From Glaciihabitans sp. (GTDB lineage Bacteria; Actinomycetota; Actinomycetes; Actinomycetales; Microbacteriaceae), in contig JAODMY010000027.1 of the NCBI GenBank assembly GCA_025465535.1, forward strand, positions 1 through 62,273: a DNA stretch of 62,273 bases. Reading direction: 5' to 3'. How positions within the stretch are numbered: the stretch's first letter is position 1; each line of letters opens with the position of its first letter. A program made the position numbers and the translations under genes. This document shows, piece after piece, positions 9,151-19,497 of this stretch. The notes beneath the pieces are model-generated. The model did no database searches, was not told where the DNA came from, and was given only the letters and a program-made list of their open reading frames with translations.

Positions 9151-10806
9151 ATGACTTTGCCCGACGGCCCGCTCATCGTGCAGAGCGACCGCACCGTTCT
9201 CCTCGAGGTGGCACATCCCGCCGCCGAGGATGCCCGCCACGATCTCGCCGTGTTCGCCGAGCTCGAGAGGGCTCCGGAGCACATCCACACCTACCGCATC
9301 ACGCGGCTCGGCCTCTGGAACGCCCGCGCCGCCGGCCACAGCGCCGACGACATGCTCGCGACCCTCGAGCGCTACAGCCGGTTTCCGATCCCGCAGAGCG
9401 TCTCGGTCGACATCACCGAGACCGTCTCCCGCTACGGCCGACTCGTAATCGAGCGCGCGGAGGACAAGGTCCTCACGCTGACGGCGACGGATGCCGCCGT
9501 CCTCAGCGAGATCACCCGCGCCCGCAAGGTGGCCGGGCTGCTCTTCGAGAAGCGCGGACCGCAAACCTACGTCATCGAACCCTGGGCGCGCGGCCAGCTC
9601 AAACAGGAGCTCCTGAAGCTCGGCTGGCCCGCAGAAGACCTCGCCGGCTACACCCCGGGAACACCGCACAAGATCGACCTCATCGAGGATGGCTGGGCGC
9701 TGCGCGAATACCAGGTCAAGGCCGTCAAGAACTTCTTCGACCACGGAGACGGCGTGGTCGTGCTCCCCTGCGGCGCTGGTAAGACGCTCGTCGGCGCCGG
9801 CGCGATGGCGACCGCGGGCACCAACACGCTCATCCTCGTGACCAATACCGTGAGCGCGAGGCAGTGGCGCACCGAGCTCCTCAAGCGCACGACGCTGACC
9901 GAGGATGACATCGGCGAGTACTCCGGCCTGGTCAAGCAGGTCAAGCCGGTCACCATCGCGACCTACCAGATCCTGACCGCGCGGCGGAAGGGCGAATACA
10001 CCCACCTCGCGCTGCTCGACGCCCTCGACTGGGGTCTCGTGATCTACGACGAGGTGCACCTGCTCCCCGCTCCGGTGTTCAAACTGACGGCAGACCTGCA
10101 GGCGCGCCGACGACTCGGGCTGACCGCAACCCTGGTCCGCGAGGATGGTCGCGAGGGCGACGTCTTCAGCCTGATCGGGCCCAAGCGATTCGACGCTCCG
10201 TGGAAGGAAATCGAGGCGCAGGGGTTCATCTCGCCGGCATCCTGCTACGAAGTCCGCATCGATCTTCCCGAGCAGGAACGGCTCGAATATGCCGCCAGTG
10301 CGGATGACGAGCGCTACCGTCTCGCAGCGACCGCTCCGGCGAAACTCGGTGTCGTCAGGGCTCTCGTCAAGAAGCACGAGGGCGAGCGCATCCTGGTCAT
10401 CGGCCAGTACCTCGACCAGATCGACGAACTCGCGGAAGCGCTGAATGCTCCCAAGTTGACGGGTGCGACCCCCGTCGACGAACGCGAACGGCTCTACCAG
10501 GATTTCCGCGACGGAATCACGAAGGTCCTCGTCGTCTCGAAGGTCGCGAATTTCAGCGTCGATCTGCCGGAGGCGACCGTGGCCATCCAGGTGTCGGGAT
10601 CCTTCGGGTCGCGCCAGGAGGAGGCCCAGCGCCTCGGCCGCCTGCTACGCCCGAAGGAGAGCGGACTTCCGGCGAACTTCTACACGCTCGTCGCCCGCGA
10701 CACCGTCGACCAGGACTTCGCGCAGAACCGCCAGCGGTTCCTGGCGGAGCAGGGCTACAGCTACACGATCCTCGACCAGGACAACCTCGAGGCTGCCGCC
10801 GCCTAA
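9151..10806 (+). CDS. XPB-type DNA repair helicase
   Basis: A 551-residue SF2 helicase; ATG 9151 starts at the conserved MTLPDGPLIVQSDRTVLLEV. The N-terminal ~170 residues hold the XPB-specific damage recognition region. Helicase domain 1 has Walker A LPCGAGKT (about 205-212) and a DEVH box (about 300-303), and domain 2 ends with motif VI (QEEAQRLGRLLRPK). An RED-like element (REDGRE) follows domain 1. Bacterial XPB is a 3'-5' helicase shown in mycobacteria; its repair role is less clear than in eukaryotes. A palindromic repeat follows the stop. Confidence 0.93.
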   Translation: MTLPDGPLIVQSDRTVLLEVAHPAAEDARHDLAVFAELERAPEHIHTYRITRLGLWNARAAGHSADDMLATLERYSRFPIPQSVSVDITETVSRYGRLVIERAEDKVLTLTATDAAVLSEITRARKVAGLLFEKRGPQTYVIEPWARGQLKQELLKLGWPAEDLAGYTPGTPHKIDLIEDGWALREYQVKAVKNFFDHGDGVVVLPCGAGKTLVGAGAMATAGTNTLILVTNTVSARQWRTELLKRTTLTEDDIGEYSGLVKQVKPVTIATYQILTARRKGEYTHLALLDALDWGLVIYDEVHLLPAPVFKLTADLQARRRLGLTATLVREDGREGDVFSLIGPKRFDAPWKEIEAQGFISPASCYEVRIDLPEQERLEYAASADDERYRLAATAPAKLGVVRALVKKHEGERILVIGQYLDQIDELAEALNAPKLTGATPVDERERLYQDFRDGITKVLVVSKVANFSVDLPEATVAIQVSGSFGSRQEEAQRLGRLLRPKESGLPANFYTLVARDTVDQDFAQNRQRFLAEQGYSYTILDQDNLEAAAA

Positions 10807-10817
10807 GACCTAACGCC

Positions 10818-10883
10818 GTCTGCCCCCGGGTGATGCGTGTGCCCCCGTCCGTACGGGGGCAGACGCATCACCCGGGGGCAGAC
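10818..10883. repeat. Long palindrome, family copy 1
   Basis: Two 31-nt arms (10818-10848 and 10853-10883) pair with a single mismatch around a 4-nt loop. The sequence is built of GTCTGCCCCCG and GATGCGT blocks and is the same family as the palindromes at 57171-57240 and 62239-62273. It lies between the convergent xpb and reductase genes, so it could act as a bidirectional terminator. Confidence 0.9.
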
Positions 10884-10899
10884 AGGGGTTGAGGCCGGG

Positions 10900-11697
10900 C
10901 TACTCGGGCTCTCGGGTGTACCGCAGCAGCAGGGTGTCGTCGGAGCGCAGGACGCCGGCCAGCGACATCGCACGCGGGGCGGCCAGTGGCTCGTGTGCGA
11001 TGCGGCCGGCGGTACCCGCGGCAATCATCGGACTGACGGTGAGGCAGAGTTCATCGACGACATCGGCCGCCAGCAGGGTCCCGAACAGGGTCGGCCCACC
11101 CTCGCAGTGGATGCGCCCGAGCCCGCGCTCCCGCAGCGCTGCGACCATCGCGCCGGCGTCGACCTCGCCGTCGTTGAGTTCACCGTCGCCGCAGACCAGA
11201 ATGTCGGCGACATAACCGAGCCGCTCGCGCAGGATCGGATCGGCGGATGCCGTGGTCACGATGATCGGCTTCACCGGCGCGCGCTGGAAAATCGGCGACT
11301 CCGGGTCGAGGTCGAGCCTTCCCGAGACGATCACGAGAGCCGGCTGCGGCTTGAGCCCAAGGGCGACCCGAGCATCCACGGAGGCGTCATCCAGAATCAT
11401 CGGTCCGTAGCCCTCGATGCGCACCGTGCCGGCCCCGACCAGCACGGCGTCACAGAGCCTGCGCAGGATGTCGAACACGCGATGGTCGGCATCGTCGCCG
11501 AGTCCGCCTGACTTGCCGTCGACCGTCGCCGCGCCGTCGACGCTCGAGACGAAGTTGACGCGCAGCCAAAACGGTCCCGTGCCGGCCCGATAGTGGTCGA
11601 CAATCGCCGCATCGTCGAGCCCGGAGGTCGATCCGGAGGCCTGTCCGGAGCCAGGCCCGGAATCGAGCGCGGGAAGCAGCGAATCGATGGTCACCAT
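10900..11697 (-). CDS. RibD C-terminal domain pyrimidine reductase family protein
   Basis: A 265-residue protein; ATG 11697 lies 2 nt after the stop of the DHPS-like gene, with GGAG 7 nt upstream. It has the RibD_C/DHFR-like fold marks: LRVNFVSSVDGAATVDG near the start, DAVLVGAGTVRIEGYGP, ALVIVSGRLDLDP and HCEGGPTLFGTLLAADVVDEL. Such stand-alone proteins reduce a pyrimidine or pterin-like substrate with NADPH. Coupling to a FolP2-type gene hints at a role near folate or pterin metabolism, but no substrate can be assigned. A Gly/Ser-rich stretch follows the first 15 residues. Confidence 0.85.
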   Translation of the reverse strand: MVTIDSLLPALDSGPGSGQASGSTSGLDDAAIVDHYRAGTGPFWLRVNFVSSVDGAATVDGKSGGLGDDADHRVFDILRRLCDAVLVGAGTVRIEGYGPMILDDASVDARVALGLKPQPALVIVSGRLDLDPESPIFQRAPVKPIIVTTASADPILRERLGYVADILVCGDGELNDGEVDAGAMVAALRERGLGRIHCEGGPTLFGTLLAADVVDELCLTVSPMIAAGTAGRIAHEPLAAPRAMSLAGVLRSDDTLLLRYTREPE

Positions 11698-11699
11698 GA

Positions 11700-12560
11700 T
11701 CACTCCAGATTGTGCTTTGCGTAGGCCGGCTGGCGCAGGCCCAGGATTGCCTCGGTCATCCGAACCGCGGCGACGGATGCCGGCACGTCGTGAACACGCA
11801 GGATGCGCGCTCCCTTCATGATGCACACGACCGCGGCCGCGAGCGACCCCTCGAGACGATCGTTCTTGGGCCGATCGAGGGTCTCCCCGATGAAGTCCTT
11901 GTTCGACAGCGCCACAAGCATTGGCAGCCCGATCGAGGTCACCTCTTCGAGCCGCCGAGTGAGTTCGAGCGTGTGGAACGTGTTCTTGTTGAGGTCGTGG
12001 CCCGGATCGACGATCAGCCGCTCGAGCGGGACCCCGGCCGCGACGGCCCGCGCAATCCGGTCGCGCAGAAACTCAGCGACCTCCCCGACCACGTCTGCGT
12101 ACTCCGGCCGCGGCGGTTCGCTGCGCGGCGGCGCGAGGCTGTGCGTCAGCACGAGAGTCGCCGTGCTGGCCGCGACGACGGATGCCATGTCCGGATCCCA
12201 CAGGCCGCTCGTGTCGTTGATCACCGAGGCTCCGGCCTCGATCGATTGCCGCGCGACCTCGGCGCTCGTCGTATCGACGGAGATCACGACCTCGGACTGC
12301 GCCGCGATCGCGGACACCAGGGGAAGGATGCGGTCTAGCTCCTCGTCGAGCGAGACGGCGGGGCCACGACCGAACGGGACGCCGCCGACATCCACCCAGT
12401 CCGCGCCATCCTCGACCGCACGCAGCGCCGCGGCGACCGCCCGGTCGAGAGCGAAGGTCGAGCCCTGGTCGAAGAACGAATCCGGGGTGCGGTTGACGAT
12501 CGCCATGACGGCGACCTCGCGGTCGAAGTCAAAGCTACGAGCGCCGATCCGACGTATCAC
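11700..12560 (-). CDS. FolP2-type dihydropteroate synthase-like protein
   Basis: A 286-residue TIM-barrel protein starting at GTG 12560. The opening VMAIVNRTPDSFFDQG and the later NKDFIGETL match mycobacterial FolP2 rather than true FolP1. Two signature sites of active DHPS are changed: the GGESTRPG loop reads GGVPFGRGP, and the pterin-contact SRK motif reads LSNKD. Mycobacterial FolP2 lacks DHPS activity, so this protein probably does too, though it may bind a pterin. It is sandwiched without gaps between a flavin reductase and a RibD-like reductase, suggesting a joint redox task. Confidence 0.85.
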   Translation of the reverse strand: MIRRIGARSFDFDREVAVMAIVNRTPDSFFDQGSTFALDRAVAAALRAVEDGADWVDVGGVPFGRGPAVSLDEELDRILPLVSAIAAQSEVVISVDTTSAEVARQSIEAGASVINDTSGLWDPDMASVVAASTATLVLTHSLAPPRSEPPRPEYADVVGEVAEFLRDRIARAVAAGVPLERLIVDPGHDLNKNTFHTLELTRRLEEVTSIGLPMLVALSNKDFIGETLDRPKNDRLEGSLAAAVVCIMKGARILRVHDVPASVAAVRMTEAILGLRQPAYAKHNLE

Positions 12561-13805
12561 CTAGAGGCTCTTCAGCGGTACGTCGGGGTCCGCGAGGGCC
12601 GCAACATCCACGATGTTGCCGCGCCGGATGATGCCCTGCACATCCTCGTTGACGTCCCAGACGTTCACGTTCATGCCCGCAACGACCCTGCCGCCGAGCA
12701 TCCAGAACGCGATGAATTCGCGCTTGGCAGGGTCGCCGCGGTAGGCGAGCGTCGCGTCCCCGATCAGCGGAAGGTAGCCGGAAAACTCCATCCCGATCTC
12801 GAACTGGTCACTGTAGGCGTAGGGAATTTCGTCGTACGAGACGTCCTGCCCGAGCATGGTGCGCGCCGCGGCCGGCCCCTGGTTCAGCGCGTTGGCCCAG
12901 TGCTCGCTGCGGATCCTCGCCCCGATGGTCGGATGGAACGCGTTCGCGACATCGCCGGCCGCGAAAATGTCCGGGTCGCTGGTGCGGAGGGAGGCATCCA
13001 CGAGGATGCCGTTGTCCACCTCGAGCCCGGATGCGACCGCAAGCTCGACCGTGGGCGCGGCCCCAATCGCGACAACGACGAGATCGGCGGCGAGGACCGA
13101 TCGCTCTCCGACCCTGACGCCACCCACGACACCGTCGTCGGTCGGCACGATCTCCTCGACCGTCGTGCTTCGATCGAAAATGACGCCGTGCTCGGCCTGG
13201 ACATCGGCGAAGAACTGCCCGAGTTCGCCGCCGATCGCCTTGGTCAGCGGGATCTCGGAATTCAGGATGACGCGCACGTCGTTGCCGAGCTCGCGAGCGG
13301 TCGCGGCGACCTCCATCCCGATCCAGCCCGACCCGATGATGGCAACGGCCTTGCCGCCGTCCCGAAGTTCAGCGCGAAGCGCCGTCGCATCGGTCAGGCT
13401 GCGGAGGTAGTGGACGCCAGGGATCGTGGCGCCGGGAACCTGGAGTTGTCTCGGCGTCGATCCGGTGGCGATGAGCAGTTTGGTGTAGCTAATCGGCTCA
13501 GCATCAACCTGCTCCCCGCGCACGGTCACGGTGTGCTCGTTCCGGTTGATCGAGGTGACCTCGGTGCCCAGCTCAAGCTCGATCGAGTTCTCCTCGTACC
13601 AGCTCTCCGGATGCACGAATGCCTTGTCGGCCTCCTCCTTGCCCGCCAGAAAATCCTTGGAAAGCGGCGGTCGGATGTATGGATGCCGCGCCTCGCGACC
13701 GAACATTACGATCCGTCCGTCGAAGCCCTGTTTTCGGAGCTCCTCCGCGGCAGAAACGCCGGCGAGGGCCGCGCCGACGATCACGAAAGTATTGGAATTG
13801 GTCAC
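12561..13805 (-). CDS. FAD-dependent ferredoxin/rubredoxin reductase-type oxidoreductase
   Basis: A 414-residue flavoprotein starting at GTG 13805, with GGAAGG about 9 nt upstream. The FAD-binding start is VIVGAALAGVSAAEELR, PYIRPPLSK is the typical second motif of the BphA4/ThcD/rubredoxin reductase group, IIGSGWIGMEVAA is the NAD(P) site, and IFAAGDVA is the second FAD contact. The C-terminal domain (about 320-414) is the reductase dimerisation type. It passes electrons from NAD(P)H to a small iron-sulfur protein, none of which is adjacent. The next gene starts at the base after the stop codon, so the three-gene minus-strand run is one operon. Confidence 0.9.
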   Translation of the reverse strand: MTNSNTFVIVGAALAGVSAAEELRKQGFDGRIVMFGREARHPYIRPPLSKDFLAGKEEADKAFVHPESWYEENSIELELGTEVTSINRNEHTVTVRGEQVDAEPISYTKLLIATGSTPRQLQVPGATIPGVHYLRSLTDATALRAELRDGGKAVAIIGSGWIGMEVAATARELGNDVRVILNSEIPLTKAIGGELGQFFADVQAEHGVIFDRSTTVEEIVPTDDGVVGGVRVGERSVLAADLVVVAIGAAPTVELAVASGLEVDNGILVDASLRTSDPDIFAAGDVANAFHPTIGARIRSEHWANALNQGPAAARTMLGQDVSYDEIPYAYSDQFEIGMEFSGYLPLIGDATLAYRGDPAKREFIAFWMLGGRVVAGMNVNVWDVNEDVQGIIRRGNIVDVAALADPDVPLKSL

Positions 13806-13901
13806 GCCGCGGAACCTTCCGATCGAGGTCGTTCATGCATTCTTACGACTCTATGCACCCGAGTAGGCCATAGGTGTCAGAAACCTCACAGACAACACGC
13901 A

Positions 13902-13907
13902 GATACT
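13902..13907 (+). promoter_or_regulatory. -10 box before response regulator, leaderless
   Basis: GATACT ends 7 nt before ATG 13914, and no ribosome site is present, which indicates a leaderless mRNA for the two-component operon. Confidence 0.4.
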
Positions 13908-13913
13908 AGGCGC

Positions 13914-14606
13914 ATGAGTGATGGCCCCAAGATTCTTATCGTCGATGACGAACCCAACATCCGCGACCTTCTCACCACCAGCCTCCGGTTCGCCGGCTTC
14001 GCGGTGCGCGCGGTCGGAAACGGCGCGGGAGCAATTTCCGCCGTTCTCGAGGAAGAGCCCGATCTCATCATCCTCGACGTCATGCTTCCCGACATGAACG
14101 GCTTCGGAGTGACCAAGCGCCTTCGGGCATCCGGGTACACCGCGCCCATCCTCTTCCTCACCGCGAAGGATGACACCGAAGACAAGATCACGGGCCTCAC
14201 CGTGGGCGGCGACGACTACGTCACCAAGCCCTTCAGCCTCGACGAGATCGTCGCCCGGCTCAAAGCCATCCTGCGCCGCACCATGCACGATGACGAGGAA
14301 GCCGTCATCCGCGCCGGCGAGCTCAGCATGGACCAGGACACCCACGAGGTCACGGTCGGCAGCGACCAGATCGAGCTCAGCCCCACCGAGTTCAAACTGC
14401 TGCGTTACCTCATGCTCAACCCCAACCGCGTGCTGTCGAAGGCCCAGATCCTCGACCACGTTTGGGAGTACGACTTCAACGGCGACGCCGGCATCGTCGA
14501 GAGTTATATCTCCTACCTCCGCCGCAAGCTCGACCAGTATTCTGAGGAGCCCATCATCCAGACCAAGCGTGGCTTCGGTTACATGCTCCGAGCGGCGAAG
14601 GTTTAG
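13914..14606 (+). CDS. OmpR-type response regulator
   Basis: A 230-residue regulator with a receiver domain (1-120; acidic pocket Asp11/Asp12, phosphoacceptor Asp55 in LDVMLPDMNG, Lys in DDYVTKPFS) and a winged-helix DNA-binding domain (about 130-226, ending GFGYMLR). The sequence type (LIVDDEPNIRDLL, ILFLTAKDDTEDKITGL) is the common actinobacterial TrcR/PrrA-like group. The sensor kinase follows 12 nt after the stop. Signal and targets are unknown. Confidence 0.93.
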   Translation: MSDGPKILIVDDEPNIRDLLTTSLRFAGFAVRAVGNGAGAISAVLEEEPDLIILDVMLPDMNGFGVTKRLRASGYTAPILFLTAKDDTEDKITGLTVGGDDYVTKPFSLDEIVARLKAILRRTMHDDEEAVIRAGELSMDQDTHEVTVGSDQIELSPTEFKLLRYLMLNPNRVLSKAQILDHVWEYDFNGDAGIVESYISYLRRKLDQYSEEPIIQTKRGFGYMLRAAKV

Positions 14607-14618
14607 CCTTACCCACAA

Positions 14619-16283
14619 ATGCACAACAGGGTCACAGAGTGGTGGAGCGGGATTTCACTGCGAAGCAAGGTCACGGGCGTGACCGTGATGTTGCTGACCC
14701 TCGGGCTGCTCGTCGCGGGCGTTGGCACCATGAGCTTCCTGCGCGGCTATCTGCTCGGTAACGTCAACGAGACCCTGATGGCGAACTCTGCCGATCCGAG
14801 TGCCGCCCTTGCGCTCGCCTGCGACGACGTCAAGCTCGACAAATCCGACTTCTATGCCGTGATCAAGTCCAACGGCGGCATCATGTGCGAGAACAATCCG
14901 GCAGACAGCAAGGTGCCGGAGATCAGCGCGAAAACGCTTCCGTCGGTCATCACCCGCGGCCACACGTTCACGCTCGAAGACAAGGCTCGCACCACTCAGT
15001 GGACCGTGACCGGCATCCCGCTCAGCCGCTCCGTTCTCGGCGATCAGCCGGTCGCCGTCCTCGTCGGACAGAATCTCTACCTGACCAACGACACCGTCGG
15101 TCGATTCGCGCTGATCTTCCTGTTCTTCGCGCTGACCGTCGTCGTGCTCGGCGGTGCGCTGACCCGGCTTCTCGTGACTTCGACATTCACGCCGCTTCGG
15201 GAGGTTGAGGACACCGCGGCGCGATTTGCCGCTGGCGACTTCAGCCAACGACTCGAGCGGGTTCCGCACAACACCGAGGTCGGTCGGCTCAACGAATCCC
15301 TGAACGCCATGCTGAGCCGCATCGACGCGTCCTTCGCCGATCGGATGCGCACCCTCCAGCAGATGCGCCGTTTCGTCGGAGACGCGTCGCACGAGCTCCG
15401 CACTCCCCTCGTCTCGGTTCGCGGCTACGCCGAGCTGTACCGGATGGGCGCGCTCGGCTCCCCCGAGGAGGTCGCGCAGGCCATGGGCAGGATCGAGAAA
15501 GAGGCGATCCGGATGGGCGAGCTGGTCGAGGACCTGCTCGAGCTTGCCCGCATCGACGAGGCCAAGCCACTCAATCTCGTCGCCGTCGACCTCGTCCCCC
15601 TCGCCCACGACGCCGCGCTGGATGCCATGGCGTCCGCACCGGATCGACGCGTGACGGTGGTGGTGACCGAGCCCATCCGCGCGGCGGTCGTGCCGGTGGA
15701 TCCGGCTCCCCAAGTCACCCCGTCAACACCGCATCCGGTCTCAACGGCCACGCGGCCGTTCGCGTTCGCCGGGGCGACGCTCGCCCTGCTGCGCAATCGA
15801 AATCGTCGTCCACGACCCGTGGCAGAGCTCGCGGTCGAGACCGTGATCGAAGATGCGAGGGGCGATGCCGACGCCATTGTGCGCGCGGAGGAGAACAAGA
15901 TCCGCCAGGTCATCACCAACCTGATGGGCAACGCGCTGCGGTTCACCCCAGACAACACCCCGATCGAGATCGGCATCACGGTTGACCAGCCCGGGGACTC
16001 CGCCTACATCTCGGTCATCGACCACGGCCACGGTATCCCGCCGCAGATTCGCGAAAAGATCTTCCAGCGCTTCTGGCGCGCGGACGCTTCCCGCAACCGC
16101 GACACGGGCGGTAGTGGCCTGGGACTCGCGATCGTCGCGGGCATCGTGGCCTCCCACCAGGGCAGCGTGGATGTCGTGGAGACTCCCGGCGGCGGCGCAA
16201 CCTTCCGGGTGCGACTTCCGCTCCTGCACCGAACGCCTGAGGTGGGACCGGCTAACCCGTCAGCTCCCAAGGTCGGTGGCTGA
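14619..16283 (+). CDS. Membrane sensor histidine kinase
   Basis: A 554-residue kinase: TM1 about 18-42, extracellular sensor 43-160 with Cys68 and Cys90 that could pair, TM2 about 162-186, HAMP about 187-240, HisKA with His258 in DASHELRTPL, and HATPase ending near 540 (NLMGNALRF, DHGHGIPP, GSGLGLAIV). Between HisKA and the ATPase N-box is an unusual insert of about 80 residues (about 335-415), rich in Pro, Ala, Thr and Arg, that normal kinases lack. It forms a pair with the regulator just upstream. Confidence 0.92.
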   Translation: MHNRVTEWWSGISLRSKVTGVTVMLLTLGLLVAGVGTMSFLRGYLLGNVNETLMANSADPSAALALACDDVKLDKSDFYAVIKSNGGIMCENNPADSKVPEISAKTLPSVITRGHTFTLEDKARTTQWTVTGIPLSRSVLGDQPVAVLVGQNLYLTNDTVGRFALIFLFFALTVVVLGGALTRLLVTSTFTPLREVEDTAARFAAGDFSQRLERVPHNTEVGRLNESLNAMLSRIDASFADRMRTLQQMRRFVGDASHELRTPLVSVRGYAELYRMGALGSPEEVAQAMGRIEKEAIRMGELVEDLLELARIDEAKPLNLVAVDLVPLAHDAALDAMASAPDRRVTVVVTEPIRAAVVPVDPAPQVTPSTPHPVSTATRPFAFAGATLALLRNRNRRPRPVAELAVETVIEDARGDADAIVRAEENKIRQVITNLMGNALRFTPDNTPIEIGITVDQPGDSAYISVIDHGHGIPPQIREKIFQRFWRADASRNRDTGGSGLGLAIVAGIVASHQGSVDVVETPGGGATFRVRLPLLHRTPEVGPANPSAPKVGG

Positions 16284-16310
16284 CCCCTTCGCGGGCTTAC
16301 CGTCTACTGC

Positions 16311-16601
16311 ATGACGCGATATCAGGTAGACAGTGAAGCGGTACTCAGCGCGACCGGGTCGGTTCGGGCATCCATGGAACGGATCTCGGGAGAGGCCAGC
16401 GCGCTGCTCGGCCAGCTCGTGAACCTCCAGGGTTCCTGGAGCGGCCCGGCCGCGACGGCCTTCCAATCGGTGGTCACCGAGTGGCGGTCGACCCAGCAGC
16501 GACTCGACCAGAACCTCGGCTCAATCGGCCAGGCGCTGAACGTCGCGGGCCAGCAGTACGCCGAGATCGAGACGACCAACGCGCGGCTGTTCCAGGCGTA
16601 G
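16311..16601 (+). CDS. WXG100 family protein
   Basis: A 96-residue helical hairpin protein with the central Trp-Ser-Gly turn at residues 43-45 (QGSWSGPAA), the exact size and layout of ESAT-6-like type VII secretion substrates. No type VII secretion genes or partner WXG100 gene are in the window, so it would be exported by a system encoded elsewhere. A C-terminal YxxxD/E-like signal is present in a relaxed form (YAEIETT). Confidence 0.9.
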   Translation: MTRYQVDSEAVLSATGSVRASMERISGEASALLGQLVNLQGSWSGPAATAFQSVVTEWRSTQQRLDQNLGSIGQALNVAGQQYAEIETTNARLFQA

Positions 16602-16649
16602 GTGGGCGCGGATGCTCGCGGAGATTGCCAGCGGGCTGGTGGCGCAACG

Positions 16650-16683
16650 CAAAAGTGGCGGCCCCCGGAAGGGAGCCGCCACT
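16650..16683 (-). terminator. groEL terminator
   Basis: A 9-bp stem (AGTGGCGGC/GCCGCCACT at 16654-16662 and 16675-16683) is followed on the minus strand by TTTT, about 50 nt past the groEL stop. It also lies downstream of the WXG100 gene and may serve both strands. Confidence 0.75.
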
Positions 16684-16732
16684 CTGGTAAAGCCAGTGCT
16701 GGTGTATCTGGTGTAGCTGGTGCTGGTCCGGA

Positions 16733-18400
<1,668 letters not shown>

Positions 18401-18427
18401 TTAGCACTCAGTGGCGTCGAGTGCCAG
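18401..18427 (-). promoter_or_regulatory. CIRCE operator 1 (HrcA)
   Basis: TTAGCACTC, a 9-nt spacer, then GAGTGCCAG: the CIRCE consensus TTAGCACTC-N9-GAGTGCTAA with two changes in the last three bases. It lies 37 nt upstream of the groEL start codon. Confidence 0.9.
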
Positions 18428-18435
18428 ACATTATT

Positions 18436-18462
18436 CTGGCACTCTGCAGGGGCGAGTGCAAG
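18436..18462 (-). promoter_or_regulatory. CIRCE operator 2 (HrcA)
   Basis: CTGGCACTC, 9 nt, then GAGTGCAAG: a weaker second CIRCE 8 nt beyond the first. A minus-strand -35 candidate (TTGCAC, 18456-18461) lies inside it, so bound HrcA would block RNA polymerase. Confidence 0.75.
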
Positions 18463-18563
18463 ACGAGTGCACGGGCATCCGGAACCACAAGAGGCAGCAA
18501 AACCGACGTTCCCACATCCGCGGAAGTATCGGATCGCCGCCCCCTGGGGAAACGGTGAACGAT

Positions 18564-18767
18564 TTAGGCCAGGCGCACCGATTCGGCCTGCGGGCCCTTG
18601 GCCCCGCTGCCGACCTCGAACGTCACCTTTTGGCCCTCCTCGAGAACCTTGTATCCGCCCATGTCAATCGCGGAGTAGTGAACGAAAACGTCCTGACCTC
18701 CACCCTCGACAGTGATGAACCCGTAGCCCTTTTCAGCGTTGAACCACTTGACGGTTCCATTCGCCAT
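18564..18767 (-). CDS. Cold-shock protein CspA family
   Basis: A standard 67-residue single OB-fold protein starting [20 protein letters not shown] at ATG 18767, with GGGAG 7 nt upstream. RNP1 (KGYGFI) and RNP2 (VFVHYS) are intact. It binds single-stranded RNA and DNA as a chaperone in the cytosol. Its 5' leader has a 9-bp hairpin (18789-18813), and a TTGACA (18858-18863) lies farther upstream. Confidence 0.95.
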   Translation of the reverse strand: MANGTVKWFNAEKGYGFITVEGGGQDVFVHYSAIDMGGYKVLEEGQKVTFEVGSGAKGPQAESVRLA

Positions 18768-18788
18768 GATTACTCCCTGTGCTCACAA

Positions 18789-18813
18789 ATTGGCAGCGAT
18801 CATTGCTGCCAAT
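18789..18813 (-). promoter_or_regulatory. Hairpin in 5' leader of csp
   Basis: ATTGGCAGC and GCTGCCAAT form a perfect 9-bp stem with a 7-nt loop, 21 nt upstream of the csp start codon and probably within the mRNA leader. Structured leaders control cold-shock genes in other bacteria; here that is inference. Confidence 0.45.
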
Positions 18814-18937
18814 CCACAGATATTAGTCGAGCAAATACCTGCTTTGAAGAGTCGTTATGTCAACTTAACCGTGCGCTCGCGAGGATTAAACACAGCCGAA
18901 ACAGTCGGGGCCGGGCGCGGTCTGCGCCTGACGCGAT

Positions 18938-19495
18938 CTAGCCCTTGAAGTCGGCGCCGAGAACGACCGTGATCGGAGCGCCCGGGTAGGCATCCGTGAG
19001 CATCACCGTCTTGAACCCGAGGGCCTCCGCTACACCGAGCGCGACATCCTGATTCGTGGCGGACGAGTAGTACACAACCGACTTCTTGATGTTGGACTCC
19101 GAGGCCAGTGTCGCCGAGGTGACGTTCCAGTGCGCGGCCGTCAACTTGTTCCCGGCCTGCGTCTGCAGCCCTGCGGTCGGCGTGCCGTTGAGCACCGTAA
19201 TCGTGATGTTCCGGGCCTTGATGGTGCTCGGGTCGGTGATCGGAGTGATGACCGGGGTGGGCGACGTGCTTGGAGTGGCAGATGCGGACGGCCCCGCGGT
19301 GTTGCCGATGAAGTTGACCGATCCATCGACGACCTGCAGGACGAAGAGGCCCGCCGCTACAAGCACACCCGTGGCAAGCAGCGCCCACGCGAACGCGATC
19401 CAGCCACGCCCCTTGAGCTTGGGGCCGCGGTGCGCTCCAACACGGTCGAGGTCATCGGGCAGGTCGTCGAACTGGTCTGATGGGAAAGTCGCCAT
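18938..19495 (-). CDS. LytR C-terminal domain membrane protein
   Basis: A 185-residue protein with a cytosolic N-terminus of about 30 residues, one transmembrane helix (about 33-55), a Thr/Ser/Pro-rich linker (65-90) and a LytR_C domain (about 95-183: ITVLNGTPTAGLQTQAG, KKSVVYYSS, GAPITVVLGADF). This stand-alone domain is found in actinobacteria near the cell envelope; its biochemical role is unknown. It starts 2 nt after the stop of the DUF3263 gene, so they are coupled. Confidence 0.88.
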   Translation of the reverse strand: MATFPSDQFDDLPDDLDRVGAHRGPKLKGRGWIAFAWALLATGVLVAAGLFVLQVVDGSVNFIGNTAGPSASATPSTSPTPVITPITDPSTIKARNITITVLNGTPTAGLQTQAGNKLTAAHWNVTSATLASESNIKKSVVYYSSATNQDVALGVAEALGFKTVMLTDAYPGAPITVVLGADFKG

Positions 19496-19497
19496 AG

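Noticed and set aside
16311..16601. Type VII secretion locus
   Set aside because: Only a single WXG100 gene is present; no EccC-type ATPase, EccB/D or mycosin is nearby.
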